Source: Vreelandella zhaodongensis (GTDB lineage Bacteria; Pseudomonadota; Gammaproteobacteria; Pseudomonadales; Halomonadaceae). From it: DNA of 64,000 nucleotides. The stretch lies in assembly GCF_013415115.1 (NCBI RefSeq), contig NZ_JACCDD010000001.1, positions 1-64,000 on the forward strand. Direction: 5' to 3'. This document shows, in pieces, positions 50,795 through 60,110 of this stretch (the first letter of the stretch is position 1; the number at the start of each line of letters is the position of its first letter). The position numbers and the translations under genes are program-made. Below the pieces are notes generated by a model that was not told the DNA's origin, did no database searches, and saw nothing but the letters and a program-made list of their open reading frames with translations.

Positions 50795-51869
50795 CTTCCT
50801 GGTTAGCCATCGGCACGGGTACTACTGCTTCCCCCTCAGTAACTAGGCCGGCGCCAAGGGTGATGAGTTTCACAGTGTCAGGGAGGCCGGCCACGTAAGC
50901 GCGCTCGGTATCTGTGCTGATCAGCTCAATAACCGTTTGAGCAACGCGATCCTCATCCACGATGTGCTTAACGGCCAACTGACCTTGTTCGTTCAGGCTG
51001 AACAGGGCAGGCGAAAGGGTATGTACCTGACGCGGGGGAAGTGTGATAGTGAACTCGGCACTGCCACCCGCCAAGCGCTGCCTGTCTGGATTGTCCAGTG
51101 TTACTTCAATATAAAAGGTACGGGTGGCTTCCTCAGCACGGCTACTGATGAAGGAAACTTCTCCGGAAAGCGTACTGCCGTTGAGTAACCGAGCAGTCAC
51201 AGGCAGGCCGACAGTAAGTTCGCCTATTTGCTGTTGAGCCACCCAGGCCGTGCCGGTTAAGCGGCGGTCATCAATCAGACGTGCCCACGTTTCACCTGGC
51301 TGAAGAAGATCGCCAATCTCAACCTGAATACGGTCCAACACGCCTTCAAACGGTGCTGTGGGGCGTGTGTCCCTAAGCTGTTTTTCCAACTGAGCAACCT
51401 GAGCAGCGCTGGCACTGAGCGCACTTTGTCGACGCAGTAAATCCGGCTGGGATATCAGCTCTCGGCGGCGTAAATTTTGCGCCCCTGCATACTCCGCTTC
51501 AGCAAGCGCGAGCTCATCGCGTGCCTGTTGTAAACGTTCGGGAAGCGCATCATTGTCCAGTATCAGTAGCGTGTCGCCTCGCTTGACCATTTCCCCCTGG
51601 GTCACAGGCCGTTCGGCGACATAGCCTGTGACATTAGCGCGCAGCAGCGTTTCACGCTGAGCCGTTAGTTGGCCTTGAAATACCTGCTGGGGAACGTAAA
51701 GCGTGCTCTGCTGCGTCACGACTTCTACGCGGGTAGCAACGTCTTGCTCAGTGGCGTCTGAATCTGGGGGCGCGTTTTGGAAGCGTTGGAAATCGCCAAC
51801 GGCCAACCATATCACCAGTGCCAGTACGAGCAGGCTGGCAAGCGCGTAAGAGTAGGGGATTCGTCGCAT
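50772..51869 (-). CDS. RND membrane-fusion (periplasmic adaptor) protein
   Basis: The protein has 365 residues with an N-terminal membrane anchor (about 8-26). A short coiled-coil hairpin (about 105-165) lies between the two lipoyl half-motifs, and beta-barrel domains follow (about 200-300). It should connect the RND permease to an outer-membrane channel encoded elsewhere. First gene of the leftward pair. The 250-base gap to mdh contains its promoter region. Confidence 0.9.
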   Translation of the reverse strand: MRRIPYSYALASLLVLALVIWLAVGDFQRFQNAPPDSDATEQDVATRVEVVTQQSTLYVPQQVFQGQLTAQRETLLRANVTGYVAERPVTQGEMVKRGDTLLILDNDALPERLQQARDELALAEAEYAGAQNLRRRELISQPDLLRRQSALSASAAQVAQLEKQLRDTRPTAPFEGVLDRIQVEIGDLLQPGETWARLIDDRRLTGTAWVAQQQIGELTVGLPVTARLLNGSTLSGEVSFISSRAEEATRTFYIEVTLDNPDRQRLAGGSAEFTITLPPRQVHTLSPALFSLNEQGQLAVKHIVDEDRVAQTVIELISTDTERAYVAGLPDTVKLITLGAGLVTEGEAVVPVPMANQEDGHASAN

Positions 51870-52018
51870 GGGGTGTTTATTTCCGTATTAACCCAAAAAA
51901 TCACACAAAGTAAGTCATGCTGAGGGGTAAGGCTTATCGACCGACACACCATAGCGCAACTGGCGTCTGGCAGCGAGTACCAAGCGGCGGCGCGGATGGG
52001 TAGTAGTCTCATGTCTGA

Positions 52019-52047
52019 TTGAGTTTTTATACATCTGGGCATACCAT
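52019..52047 (+). promoter_or_regulatory. Putative sigma-70 promoter of mdh
   Basis: TTGAGT (52019-52024), a 17-base spacer and TACCAT (52042-52047) each match 4/6 of consensus, about 70 bases before the mdh start. Confidence 0.35.
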
Positions 52048-52119
52048 CTTGGCGTCTTGAGTTCTGTCGACCCACTCTCAGACGAGAACCCACACTAGGC
52101 GAACCATCAAGGAGCAGTG

Positions 52120-53094
52120 ATGAAAGATCCAGTACGTATTGCGATTACCGGCGGTGCCGGCCAGATTAGTTACTCTCTTATTTTCCGCATCGCCGCTGGC
52201 GACATGCTGGGGCCGGATCAGCCAGTCATTCTCCAGCTGCTCGAAATTCCCCAAGCCATGGATGCGCTGAGCGGCGTCGTCATGGAAGTCAACGACTGTG
52301 CCTTCCCGCTGGTGCAAGATATCGTGGCCACTGACGACCCCAATGTTGCCTTCAAAGATGCTGATTTTGCTCTGTTGGTAGGCGCACGTCCGCGTGGCCC
52401 GGGTATGGAACGTAAAGATCTGCTGGAAGCCAACGCTGCAATCTTTTCTGTACAAGGTAAAGCGTTGAACGATCACGCTAGCCGTGATGTGCGCGTGCTG
52501 GTGGTAGGTAACCCCGCGAACACCAACGCATTGATTGCTTCTTGCAATGCGCCGGACCTAGACGCAGGTCAGTTCACCGCCATGACGCGTCTGGATCACA
52601 ACCGTGCACTAACGCAGCTGGCTCAGAAAACCGGCAAGCATGTCACTGATGTTGAAGGCATGATTATCTGGGGCAACCACAGTGCTACCCAGTACCCAGA
52701 TCTGGCGCAGTGCAAAGTAGATGGCAAAGCCGCCTTCGACCTGGTTGAGCGTGATTGGTACGAAAACGACTTTATCCCCACCGTTCAGCAGCGCGGCGCG
52801 GCGATTATCAAGGCTCGCGGTGCATCTTCTGCAGCCTCGGCGGCATCTTCAGCCATCGATCACATGCGCGATTGGGCGCTGGGTTGCGACGGCATCGTCA
52901 GCATGGCGATCCCGTCTGACGGTAGCTATGGCATTGAAGAAGGCATCATTTACTCCTACCCAGTTCGTTGCCAGGGTGGCAAGTATGAAATCGTTCAAGG
53001 CTTCGAACTGGACGCTTTCAGCAAAGAGAAAATGCAGGCCACCGAGAAAGAACTGCGTGAAGAGCGCGCGGCAGTTGAGCACCTGCTCGGCTAA
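52120..53094 (+). CDS. mdh: Malate dehydrogenase
   Basis: The protein is 324 residues from ATG 52120 (AAGGAGC upstream; the preceding GTG would add one residue). It is of the cytosolic-type MDH group: NAD-binding [15 protein letters not shown], substrate arginines in [24 protein letters not shown], and the active-site His in [17 protein letters not shown]-cycle enzyme. Monocistronic, with a strong terminator. Confidence 0.96.
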   Translation: MKDPVRIAITGGAGQISYSLIFRIAAGDMLGPDQPVILQLLEIPQAMDALSGVVMEVNDCAFPLVQDIVATDDPNVAFKDADFALLVGARPRGPGMERKDLLEANAAIFSVQGKALNDHASRDVRVLVVGNPANTNALIASCNAPDLDAGQFTAMTRLDHNRALTQLAQKTGKHVTDVEGMIIWGNHSATQYPDLAQCKVDGKAAFDLVERDWYENDFIPTVQQRGAAIIKARGASSAASAASSAIDHMRDWALGCDGIVSMAIPSDGSYGIEEGIIYSYPVRCQGGKYEIVQGFELDAFSKEKMQATEKELREERAAVEHLLG

Positions 53095-53144
53095 GCACGC
53101 TGGCTGGCGTTCTTTGAACTGTTTTTAGAACAGTGCTCAGTAAT

Positions 53145-53180
53145 AAAAAACCCCGCAAGCTTAATGCTTGCGGGGTTTTT
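53145..53180. terminator. Rho-independent terminator after mdh (bidirectional)
   Basis: A 15-bp stem (AAAAACCCCGCAAGC / GCTTGCGGGGTTTTT) with loop TTAAT has A and T runs on both flanks. Confidence 0.92.
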
Positions 53181-53209
53181 CAATTTGGTCACTTACGACT
53201 CACCACAGT

Positions 53210-53314
53210 CGTCATTCCCGAATGGGGTAATCGGGAATCCACCTTGACCTTTGCCGCTGGGGCTCGAAAACCAAGGTCAAAATAGATTCCCGCTAAGGGC
53301 GCGCGGGAATGACG
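53210..53314. repeat. Nested palindromic repeat element, MITE/REP-like
   Basis: The 105-base element has 11-bp terminal inverted repeats (CGTCATTCCCG / CGGGAATGACG, 53210-53220 and 53304-53314). Two further inverted pairs lie inside: CGGGAATC/GATTCCCG (53232-53239 and 53285-53292) and TTGACCTT/AAGGTCAA (53244-53251 and 53273-53280). The GTCATTCCCG core is a motif I know from dispersed repeats of many proteobacteria. It has no coding capacity. Confidence 0.75.
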
Positions 53315-53333
53315 GAGGTGGGAGCCTAACTAC

Positions 53334-53990
53334 TCAATCACGCAAGCTCATAATGCGCCATTGGCGCTCTTCGGCGACCTGGCGGAGCGTGTCATCAGGG
53401 TCGACGGCAACTGGGTGCTCCACTTGTTCAAGCAGGGGAAGATCATTGTGGGAGTCACTGTAAAACCAAGCGCCATCGATCGTGAACTCTTTATCCTCAA
53501 GCCACTGTTGCAGCCGAGTCACCTTACCTTCGCGGTAGCTGGGAATGCCTGCCACACGGCCTGTGTAACGGCCATCTATCATTTCAGGGTCGACAGCAAT
53601 GAGGTCATCTACACCTAATCGCTCTGCAATGGGCGCAGTGATAAAACGATTAGTGGCGGTGATGATCAGCAGCGTATCGCCTTTAGTGCGATGGCGGGCG
53701 AGAAGCTCTTCTGCCTTTGGCAAGATATGTGGCTCTATTTTGCTGGCCATAAACTGCTGGTGCCAGGAAGCCAGTTGCTCGGGGGTATTATCTGCCAGCG
53801 GCTTTAATGCCATTTCTAAAAACGCTGCCATGTCTAACGTGCCCGCATTGTAGTCAGCCATGAAACGCTCATTGGCTTCCCGGTAGGCAATGGGGTCAAC
53901 CGCACCTTGCTCAAGTAAAAACTCGCCCCAGGCATGATCGCTGTCGATGGATATCAGCGTATTATCCAAATCGAAAATGGCCAGACTCAC
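53334..53990 (-). CDS. HAD-IB phosphatase (SerB-like)
   Basis: The protein has 218 residues. HAD motif I is FDLDNTLISIDSD, motif II is LIITATN, the lysine lies in GKVTRL and motif IV is FYSDSHNDLPLL. Members of this subfamily next to rppH-ptsP in Pseudomonas (PA0335 type) have been linked to histidinol-phosphate or phosphoserine hydrolysis. I cannot choose between them. It is divergent from rppH. Confidence 0.85.
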   Translation of the reverse strand: MSLAIFDLDNTLISIDSDHAWGEFLLEQGAVDPIAYREANERFMADYNAGTLDMAAFLEMALKPLADNTPEQLASWHQQFMASKIEPHILPKAEELLARHRTKGDTLLIITATNRFITAPIAERLGVDDLIAVDPEMIDGRYTGRVAGIPSYREGKVTRLQQWLEDKEFTIDGAWFYSDSHNDLPLLEQVEHPVAVDPDDTLRQVAEERQWRIMSLRD

Positions 53991-54175
53991 GGCGCTCCCC
54001 TTATGGTGTTGGTTAATTGTGCTGGTCGTTAGCTTAGTAATGAACGTCAGTAACGGTTTGCAAAGCGGCGAATTATCGCAGAGTCACCATGGTTTAACCA
54101 CTTAGGGTGATATTGTATTGATACGCTTGTCTTCCTTGTGGAAAAATGGGGACAACTGAAAATTTATATAAGGTG

Positions 54176-54676
54176 ATGTCCGTGATCGACGCTGACGGCT
54201 TTCGCCCCAATGTTGGCATCATTATTGCCAATAGCCAGGGGCAGCTGCTTTGGGCGCGTCGTGTAGGGCAAAACGCGTGGCAATTTCCCCAGGGAGGCAT
54301 TAAATCAAGCGAAACTCCACAACAAGCACTTTTTCGTGAACTGTTTGAGGAGATCGGCTTAACCGCTGACGATGTTGATATTGTCGCCTGCACCCGGGGT
54401 TGGCTGCGCTACCGTCTGCCACGACGCATGATTCGCACCCACTCGCGACCGGTCTGTATTGGCCAGAAGCAGAAGTGGTATTTACTCAAGATTCGTTGCC
54501 AAGAGAGCCGAATCTGTATGACATCAACGCCTAAACCAGAATTCGACGGTTGGCGGTGGGTCAGTTACTGGTATCCGCTAGGACAAGTGGTGCCGTTCAA
54601 ACGAGAGGTATATCGGCGCGCGCTAAGAGAGCTTTCTCCTCGCGTTCAGCGCTTGGCGCAACAAGACGACGGATAA
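54176..54676 (+). CDS. rppH: RNA pyrophosphohydrolase
   Basis: The protein is 166 residues from ATG 54176 (AAGGTG upstream), giving [18 protein letters not shown] 54182 would mimic the E. coli start. The Nudix box is [22 protein letters not shown], seen as GGIKSSE and RELFEEIG. RppH removes pyrophosphate from mRNA 5' ends and triggers RNase E decay. It lies upstream of ptsP, as in E. coli and Pseudomonas. Confidence 0.93.
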   Translation: MSVIDADGFRPNVGIIIANSQGQLLWARRVGQNAWQFPQGGIKSSETPQQALFRELFEEIGLTADDVDIVACTRGWLRYRLPRRMIRTHSRPVCIGQKQKWYLLKIRCQESRICMTSTPKPEFDGWRWVSYWYPLGQVVPFKREVYRRALRELSPRVQRLAQQDDG

Positions 54677-54743
54677 CGCGCACTCCACTGCCCAACGAAG
54701 GCAGTGAAAGCTGGCCGACAATCCCTCAGCGAGGCAAATAATA

Positions 54744-57023
54744 GTGAATAGTAAAACGTCCATGCTTGAGGTGCTGCGACGCGTTATTCAAGAAGTGAAT
54801 GGCGCACGAAACCTCGACGCCGCGCTGTCAACAATGGTACGCCGCATACGCAAAGCCATGCAGACGGATGTTTGCTCCTTTTACTTGTACGACAAGGAGC
54901 TAGAGTCGCTGGTATTAATGGAAACCATCGGCCTGCGCACGCAAGCGGTAGGACGCGTTGTGCTTCCACTGGGTGAAGGCCTGGTTGGGTTGGTAGCCAA
55001 GCGCAGTGAGCCGCTTAATCTGGAAGACGCTCAGGCACACCCACAGTTCCGCTACTTTGAAGCCACTGGGGAAGAGCGTTATTCCAGTTTTCTCGGTGTG
55101 CCGATTATCCATCAACGCTTGATGCTAGGCGTGTTGGTTGTACAGCAAGCTGAAAAACGCAGTTACGATGATGAAGATGAAGCCTTTCTAGTGACCATGG
55201 CGGCTCAGCTAGCAGGGGTGTTGGCTCACGCACTTGCTACTGGCAACCTAGCACGCCCCGCGTTGCCTGGGGGGCAGGCCATGTTTACTGGCGTGGCGGC
55301 TTCTCCTGGGATGGCCATGGGGGAAGCGGTGGTGATTACGCCGCCGGCGGACCTCAACAGCGTGCCCGACCTTATTCCTAGTGATCAAGAGTACGAAATC
55401 GTGCGGTTGAAAGAAGCGATTGGCAAAACCCGCGATGAAATTCGTGCGGCAGCCGAACGCTTGGTGAACCGCATTTCGTCCCAAGAGCTGGCGCTATTTG
55501 ATGTCTACCAGCAAATGTTAGGCGAAGCCGCGCTATCTGAGGAAGTGGAAAAACGTATTCGTGAAGGGCAGTGGGCGCCTGGGGCGTTAGCCGATGTGGT
55601 GCGCCGCCATGTGCAATACCTAGAGCGGGTAGATGACGACTATTTACGAGAGCGTGCAGCAGATATTCGTGATTTAGGCCGCCGTGTACTAGCGCACTTG
55701 CAGGAAGACACTCCTTCCACCCCAGAAACCTATCCCGATAATGCGATTTTGGTAGGCGATGAAATTAGCGTTGCCATGTTGGGAGAAGTGCCGCGGGATA
55801 AGCTCAAAGGGCTGGTATCCGTTCGTGGCTCAAGCACGTCCCACGTAGCGATTGTTGCCCGTGCGATGGGGATACCCACCGTGCTGGGTATGGTGGATTT
55901 ACCGCTTCCACGCTTAAACGGTGCGCCGGTAGTGCTCGATGGGCATCGTGGGCGTTTATTTGTACGCCCAGCGCCAGAGCTAACAACGCGCTATCAAAGC
56001 CTAATTGCCGAAGAGGCTGCGCTGAGTGAGCTTCTCGAGCACGAGCAAGATCAGCCTAGTGAAACGCCAGATGGCTATGCCATGCCGCTAATGGTGAACA
56101 CTGGGCTGGCCGTTGACCCTTCAGCGCTACTGAAAAGCCGTATTGGAGGGGTAGGGCTGTACCGCACCGAAGTGCCCTTTATGATTACCGAGCGCTTCCC
56201 CGGTGAAAAAGAGCAAATGCGCATGTACCGCGAGCAGCTGGAAGGCTTTGCGCCGCTGCCGGTGGTGATGCGTACGCTAGATATTGGGGGGGATAAAGAC
56301 CTTCCTTATTTCCCCATTGAAGAAGCTAACCCGTTCCTGGGCTGGCGCGGTATGCGTGTCACACTGGATCATCCAGAGGTCTTGATGGTGCAGCTGCGCG
56401 CGATGCTTAAGGCATCCCATGACTTAAGCAACCTTTATGTGCTCTTCCCGATGATTACCAACGTGGAAGAAGTCGACGAGGCTATCCGCCTGTTGGACCG
56501 CGCTATTCTTGAGCTGGGCGAAGAAGGCATCCACGTTGAACGGCCCATGGTCGGTGTCATGATTGAGGTGCCGGCGACTATCTATCAAATGGATGCATTA
56601 GCGAAGCGGGTCGACTTTTTCTCCGTGGGCAGTAACGACTTAACGCAATATCTGCTAGCGGTAGATCGAAACAACCCGCGGGTGTCGAGTCTTTATGATG
56701 CGCTACACCCCGCGTTGTTAGGGGCACTGCAAGAGCTATCACAAGATGCCAAGCGTCTTGATAAGCCGATTTCGCTATGTGGAGAGTTGGCCGGAGATCC
56801 TGCCGGTGCGCTGCTATTAATGGCAATGGGGTTTACCAGCTTGTCGATGAACGCACCCAGCTTGCCGAGAGTGCGTGCCGCTATACGTCGGGTACCGATG
56901 ACGGATGCTCAAACGCTGCTTGAAGAAATTATGCAGCTGGATACACCGGCGCTTGTACATGAGCACCTTAATAAGCGCATGGACGAGTGGCAGCTTTCTC
57001 ACCTGTTACCACCCCGGGATTAA
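54744..57023 (+). CDS. ptsP: Phosphoenolpyruvate-protein phosphotransferase EI-Ntr
   Basis: The protein is 759 residues from GTG 54744 (GAGG 9 bases upstream); ATG 54762 matches the E. coli start and is an alternative. The N-terminal GAF domain (about 15-160) is followed by the EI domains. The phospho-histidine is in RGSSTSHVAIVARAMG, with the PEP-binding part in LYRTEVPFM and SVGSNDLTQYLLAVDRNN. It starts the nitrogen-related PTS relay (EI-Ntr, NPr, EIIA-Ntr), which responds to glutamine. This is of interest given the NtrC-like sites at 13.9 kb. Confidence 0.95.
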   Translation: MNSKTSMLEVLRRVIQEVNGARNLDAALSTMVRRIRKAMQTDVCSFYLYDKELESLVLMETIGLRTQAVGRVVLPLGEGLVGLVAKRSEPLNLEDAQAHPQFRYFEATGEERYSSFLGVPIIHQRLMLGVLVVQQAEKRSYDDEDEAFLVTMAAQLAGVLAHALATGNLARPALPGGQAMFTGVAASPGMAMGEAVVITPPADLNSVPDLIPSDQEYEIVRLKEAIGKTRDEIRAAAERLVNRISSQELALFDVYQQMLGEAALSEEVEKRIREGQWAPGALADVVRRHVQYLERVDDDYLRERAADIRDLGRRVLAHLQEDTPSTPETYPDNAILVGDEISVAMLGEVPRDKLKGLVSVRGSSTSHVAIVARAMGIPTVLGMVDLPLPRLNGAPVVLDGHRGRLFVRPAPELTTRYQSLIAEEAALSELLEHEQDQPSETPDGYAMPLMVNTGLAVDPSALLKSRIGGVGLYRTEVPFMITERFPGEKEQMRMYREQLEGFAPLPVVMRTLDIGGDKDLPYFPIEEANPFLGWRGMRVTLDHPEVLMVQLRAMLKASHDLSNLYVLFPMITNVEEVDEAIRLLDRAILELGEEGIHVERPMVGVMIEVPATIYQMDALAKRVDFFSVGSNDLTQYLLAVDRNNPRVSSLYDALHPALLGALQELSQDAKRLDKPISLCGELAGDPAGALLLMAMGFTSLSMNAPSLPRVRAAIRRVPMTDAQTLLEEIMQLDTPALVHEHLNKRMDEWQLSHLLPPRD

Positions 57024-57051
57024 GACTGCCCGCTTGCATTGCTTCCACAGC

Positions 57052-57813
57052 TTAAGCAGTTGTTAGTGTGGTTTCACCCTCAAAACGGCCGAGCGGACCA
57101 AACCGCTGCTCGGTCATTTCTATTTGCCCGTCGTGATTTAACGTCAGCCATGTAGTGGCACGGGTACCGTACTGCTCACCGACGATAAAAGCAGCTGAAA
57201 GCTGGCGCTCCAGCGTAAGTCCTACGCCGGTATCCGGCAGCTGCTCATCGGGAGCCGTTTGCGCATTATGAAGCGCGCGCTGAGTTGTTGTACGCCACCT
57301 GTCGGCAGGGCTATTTGCCAATGCGTCGCGCACCAGCGTCAGTTTTGGCCAAGGCGTATTCAAAGTGGCATTAGAAAGGCCGTGCACGCCCGGAGGAACA
57401 AGCGAAAGTGACACGCCATGACGGCCGCGATGTAAGTGCCACAAGCGGCTTTTTGTCGCAACTAGCAGATTAAACCCAGCATAGTGCGCGGCAGTATTGC
57501 GCTCAAGGTCCTTAAGCCAGGATTCCACATCGCCATTTTGCAATGCGCACGTGACAAGCTCCCCACGACTGGGGGCATTGGCAGGTGTTATCAGGCCTGG
57601 GTCACGCACATTAGTAAGCGCAGCCACGACACCTTGCTTGCTAGCGGCTAACCATGTGCCACCCGCCTCTAAATCGCGTCCGCCTATTATGGTGGGTTGC
57701 TGCTGCCAACGTGCAAGTGGGGCGGTGGGGCGCTGATGAAACTCATCGCGATTACCTGCCAAGCGTAGCGGTATATCAGCGCCTGGCGACCAAGAAAAGG
57801 TGATCAAACACAT
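57052..57813 (-). CDS. NRDE/TANGO2-family protein
   Basis: The protein has 253 residues. It opens with MCLITFSW, whose second-position Cys is conserved, and contains the eponymous NRDE (AGNRDEFHQRP) plus GGRDLEAGGTWLA. The fold resembles N-terminal nucleophile hydrolases. The human homologue TANGO2 has been linked to lipid or heme handling, but the bacterial function is not settled. Convergent with ptsP. Confidence 0.88.
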   Translation of the reverse strand: MCLITFSWSPGADIPLRLAGNRDEFHQRPTAPLARWQQQPTIIGGRDLEAGGTWLAASKQGVVAALTNVRDPGLITPANAPSRGELVTCALQNGDVESWLKDLERNTAAHYAGFNLLVATKSRLWHLHRGRHGVSLSLVPPGVHGLSNATLNTPWPKLTLVRDALANSPADRWRTTTQRALHNAQTAPDEQLPDTGVGLTLERQLSAAFIVGEQYGTRATTWLTLNHDGQIEMTEQRFGPLGRFEGETTLTTA

Positions 57814-57867
57814 AGGTGACTCGCTGGTGGTGGCTTAGTGCCTGGGAGGCAAAATGTCGGCTGCTAG

Positions 57868-57906
57868 CAGCGTGGAATGACAGCGTGGCATGACAGCATG
57901 GCAGCG
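57868..57906. repeat. Three 13-bp tandem repeats
   Basis: CAGCGTGGAATGA, CAGCGTGGCATGA and CAGCATGGCAGCG follow each other in the 197-base gap between the NRDE gene and the receiver gene. The copies are imperfect and non-coding. Confidence 0.5.
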
Positions 57907-58010
57907 TAGACGTACACTTCACTTTAATATAATCATGCACGGCCATACCATGGCTGCCTACTTATCGAGGCGAAACGAAACACCCATAGCCACCTTGGAA
58001 GGCGCAAACT

Positions 58011-59258
58011 ATGCAACGCTATCGGCGAGAGCACTTCTGGAATGCCATTGTCTGGCCCATTTTGTGGCCTTTGTTACTTGTCCAGGCGGCATTGGTGCTG
58101 CTATGTGTGCTAGTTGGGCTTGTTATTTGGGGGCTATCCCCGAGTCAAACCTCATGGAGCACAACGCTCTGGCTAACCTTGGCGCTACTCTTAGGTAGTT
58201 GTTTAAACGTCGGTGTCTTTCTGATGCTGGTGAAGAGTCGAGCGAAGCAAAAAGATGCGTCATTCATGCAGGAGCTCGCCGAGCTAGAGCGCCATGCTGT
58301 TAGTCTTGAAAAAGTGAGTCTCGAAAAAAATAGCCTTGAACATGCGAAATTGATAGACCACAAGCGCTTGGACATGAAGCGCACAAAAATTAAGCCCAGC
58401 CTGACAAATGAGGCGCCGATAGAGAACGATGAGGCATCATTACCGTTGGAGCGTTTAGCTAACGTCAACCAGCGTTTGGTAGAGCTAATAAGCTTGGAAG
58501 AAGAGACGCAGCGTATGCAGGTAACGGCTGAGCCCGCCAAGCCCGACCAGGCGTTAATCGACGACCTTCACCACCAGCAAAAACAGCTAAAACATCTTCT
58601 GGCAGGCCGTGATCGTGCGCGCGAAGAGTCGCGGTTAAAGTCGGGTTATTTAACTGTGCTGCAGCGTGAGGCCGATACCCTTTTTGACTATCTGGGGAAT
58701 ATGTTGCACGCAGGTGATAGTGACTCAGAGGTGACTTATCAAGATATCACTTACGTTCGTGATCGACTGGCCGATATACAAGCGCTACTTACCAATTTTG
58801 TACAGCAAAGTGCCAATGAAACGGATGCTTATGAGTACACAATGCCAACCGTCCAGCGCCAGCTTCGCATACTGGTCGTTGATGATGGCCCTGTTAATTT
58901 AATGCTGGCGCGTCAAATGCTTGAGACTCAAGGGCTGCGAGTCGAAGGTGTGAGCAGTGGCGAGCAGGCCCTAGAACGCCAGCAGTCCACGTTTTATGAC
59001 CTCGTGTTTATGGATATATTTATGCCGACCTTAGATGGGCTTGAAACCGCGCGGCGTTGGCGATCCTACGAACGCCTCAGTGGTAAGACGCGCAGTGTAT
59101 TGATAGCCCTAACCGCTAATGTCGATAGCAGCGGTCAAGACATCTATCAGGCGGCAGGCATGGATGACATGCTACCAAAGCCTTACAGTCCCGAAACGTT
59201 AGTCAACATGATTACCAAGTGGGTGCCAGCGGCAAAAGGTGAGGCGAACAGTCAATGA
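58011..59258 (+). CDS. Membrane-anchored response-regulator receiver protein lacking a kinase domain
   Basis: The protein has 415 residues. Two membrane helices (about 16-45 and 53-76) are followed by a highly charged, coiled-coil-prone region (about 80-280) with no recognisable H-box or ATPase motifs. A complete C-terminal receiver domain (about 285-405) has the acidic pair in VVDDGPVN, phospho-acceptor Asp in FMDIFMP, Thr in LTAN and Lys in LPKPYS. The layout looks like a BarA/GacS-type hybrid kinase from which the catalytic part is missing. The stop overlaps the next gene by 4 bases. The start at 58011 has no strong ribosome-binding site. Confidence 0.82.
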   Translation: MQRYRREHFWNAIVWPILWPLLLVQAALVLLCVLVGLVIWGLSPSQTSWSTTLWLTLALLLGSCLNVGVFLMLVKSRAKQKDASFMQELAELERHAVSLEKVSLEKNSLEHAKLIDHKRLDMKRTKIKPSLTNEAPIENDEASLPLERLANVNQRLVELISLEEETQRMQVTAEPAKPDQALIDDLHHQQKQLKHLLAGRDRAREESRLKSGYLTVLQREADTLFDYLGNMLHAGDSDSEVTYQDITYVRDRLADIQALLTNFVQQSANETDAYEYTMPTVQRQLRILVVDDGPVNLMLARQMLETQGLRVEGVSSGEQALERQQSTFYDLVFMDIFMPTLDGLETARRWRSYERLSGKTRSVLIALTANVDSSGQDIYQAAGMDDMLPKPYSPETLVNMITKWVPAAKGEANSQ

Positions 59259-60052
59259 CGGCACTAAGCATCTTGGTGGGATATTTAGCACTGGGCGCGG
59301 CAGCAGGCACAATGGCAGGGTTATTTGGGGTTGGGGGCGGTTTGATTATCGTCCCTGTGCTTGTTTTCGCCTTCGGCCTACAAGGTGTTGCCCCTGAAAT
59401 TACCATGCATCTTGCAGTGGGCACGTCGTTAGCCACTATTGTGATAACGGGAGCCTCTTCAGCGTTGGGACACTTCCGCAAAGGGAGTATTCATCGCCCA
59501 TGGTTTATGGCGCTGTTACCTGGGTTAATGTTGGGGGCTATTGGTGGTGGCCTGATTGCAGACAACCTTTCCGGCACCGTGCTAGGCACGCTATTTGGTA
59601 TTTTTGTGCTGTTGCTGGCGACGAAAATGGTGCTTGGCCTCACGCCTAAGCCGGGCAGCCTTGCGCCAGGTACTATCGCCATGACCACCGCTGGGGGCGT
59701 CGTTGGTGCTATCTCGGCGCTTTTTGGTATAGGTGGCGGTGCGATGACGGTGCCCTGGCTGTCTCGGTGCGGCGCATCGATGACACAAGCAGTGGGAACC
59801 TCAGCCGCTTGTGGCTTACCAATAGCAGCGGTGGGTGCGATAACATTCATCGTGGTCGGTTGGGGCAACCCGCTTCTACCGCCATGGGCGACAGGCTTTG
59901 TGATGTGGCCAGCCTTTATCGGGATTGTTCTGACCAGTGTGCCATTTGCACGCATTGGCGTGAGGCTGGCGCATGTAATGCCCGCCCATATACTGCGTTA
60001 CTCTTTTGCAGCGCTGCTGGCCATCGTAGGTTTGCGCTTCATATTGACGTAA
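59255..60052 (+). CDS. TauE/SafE-family sulfite/organosulfonate exporter-like permease
   Basis: The protein has 265 residues with about eight membrane helices. It contains the two repeated family signatures GLFGVGGGLIIVPVL and ALFGIGGGAMTVPWL, one in each half. TauE/SafE proteins move sulfoacetate, sulfite or related anions; the substrate here is unknown. Position upstream of lgt-thyA is shared with Pseudomonas. Confidence 0.9.
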   Translation: MTALSILVGYLALGAAAGTMAGLFGVGGGLIIVPVLVFAFGLQGVAPEITMHLAVGTSLATIVITGASSALGHFRKGSIHRPWFMALLPGLMLGAIGGGLIADNLSGTVLGTLFGIFVLLLATKMVLGLTPKPGSLAPGTIAMTTAGGVVGAISALFGIGGGAMTVPWLSRCGASMTQAVGTSAACGLPIAAVGAITFIVVGWGNPLLPPWATGFVMWPAFIGIVLTSVPFARIGVRLAHVMPAHILRYSFAALLAIVGLRFILT

Positions 60053-60110
60053 TTCCATGCTACCAAGCGGCCGCTTTTTTCCTATTCGCCTAGAGACATA
60101 GAGACCCTTA

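Noticed and set aside
57890-58198. 102-residue plus-strand frame before the receiver gene
   Set aside because: It overlaps the membrane-helix region of the receiver gene in another frame and has no ribosome-binding site.
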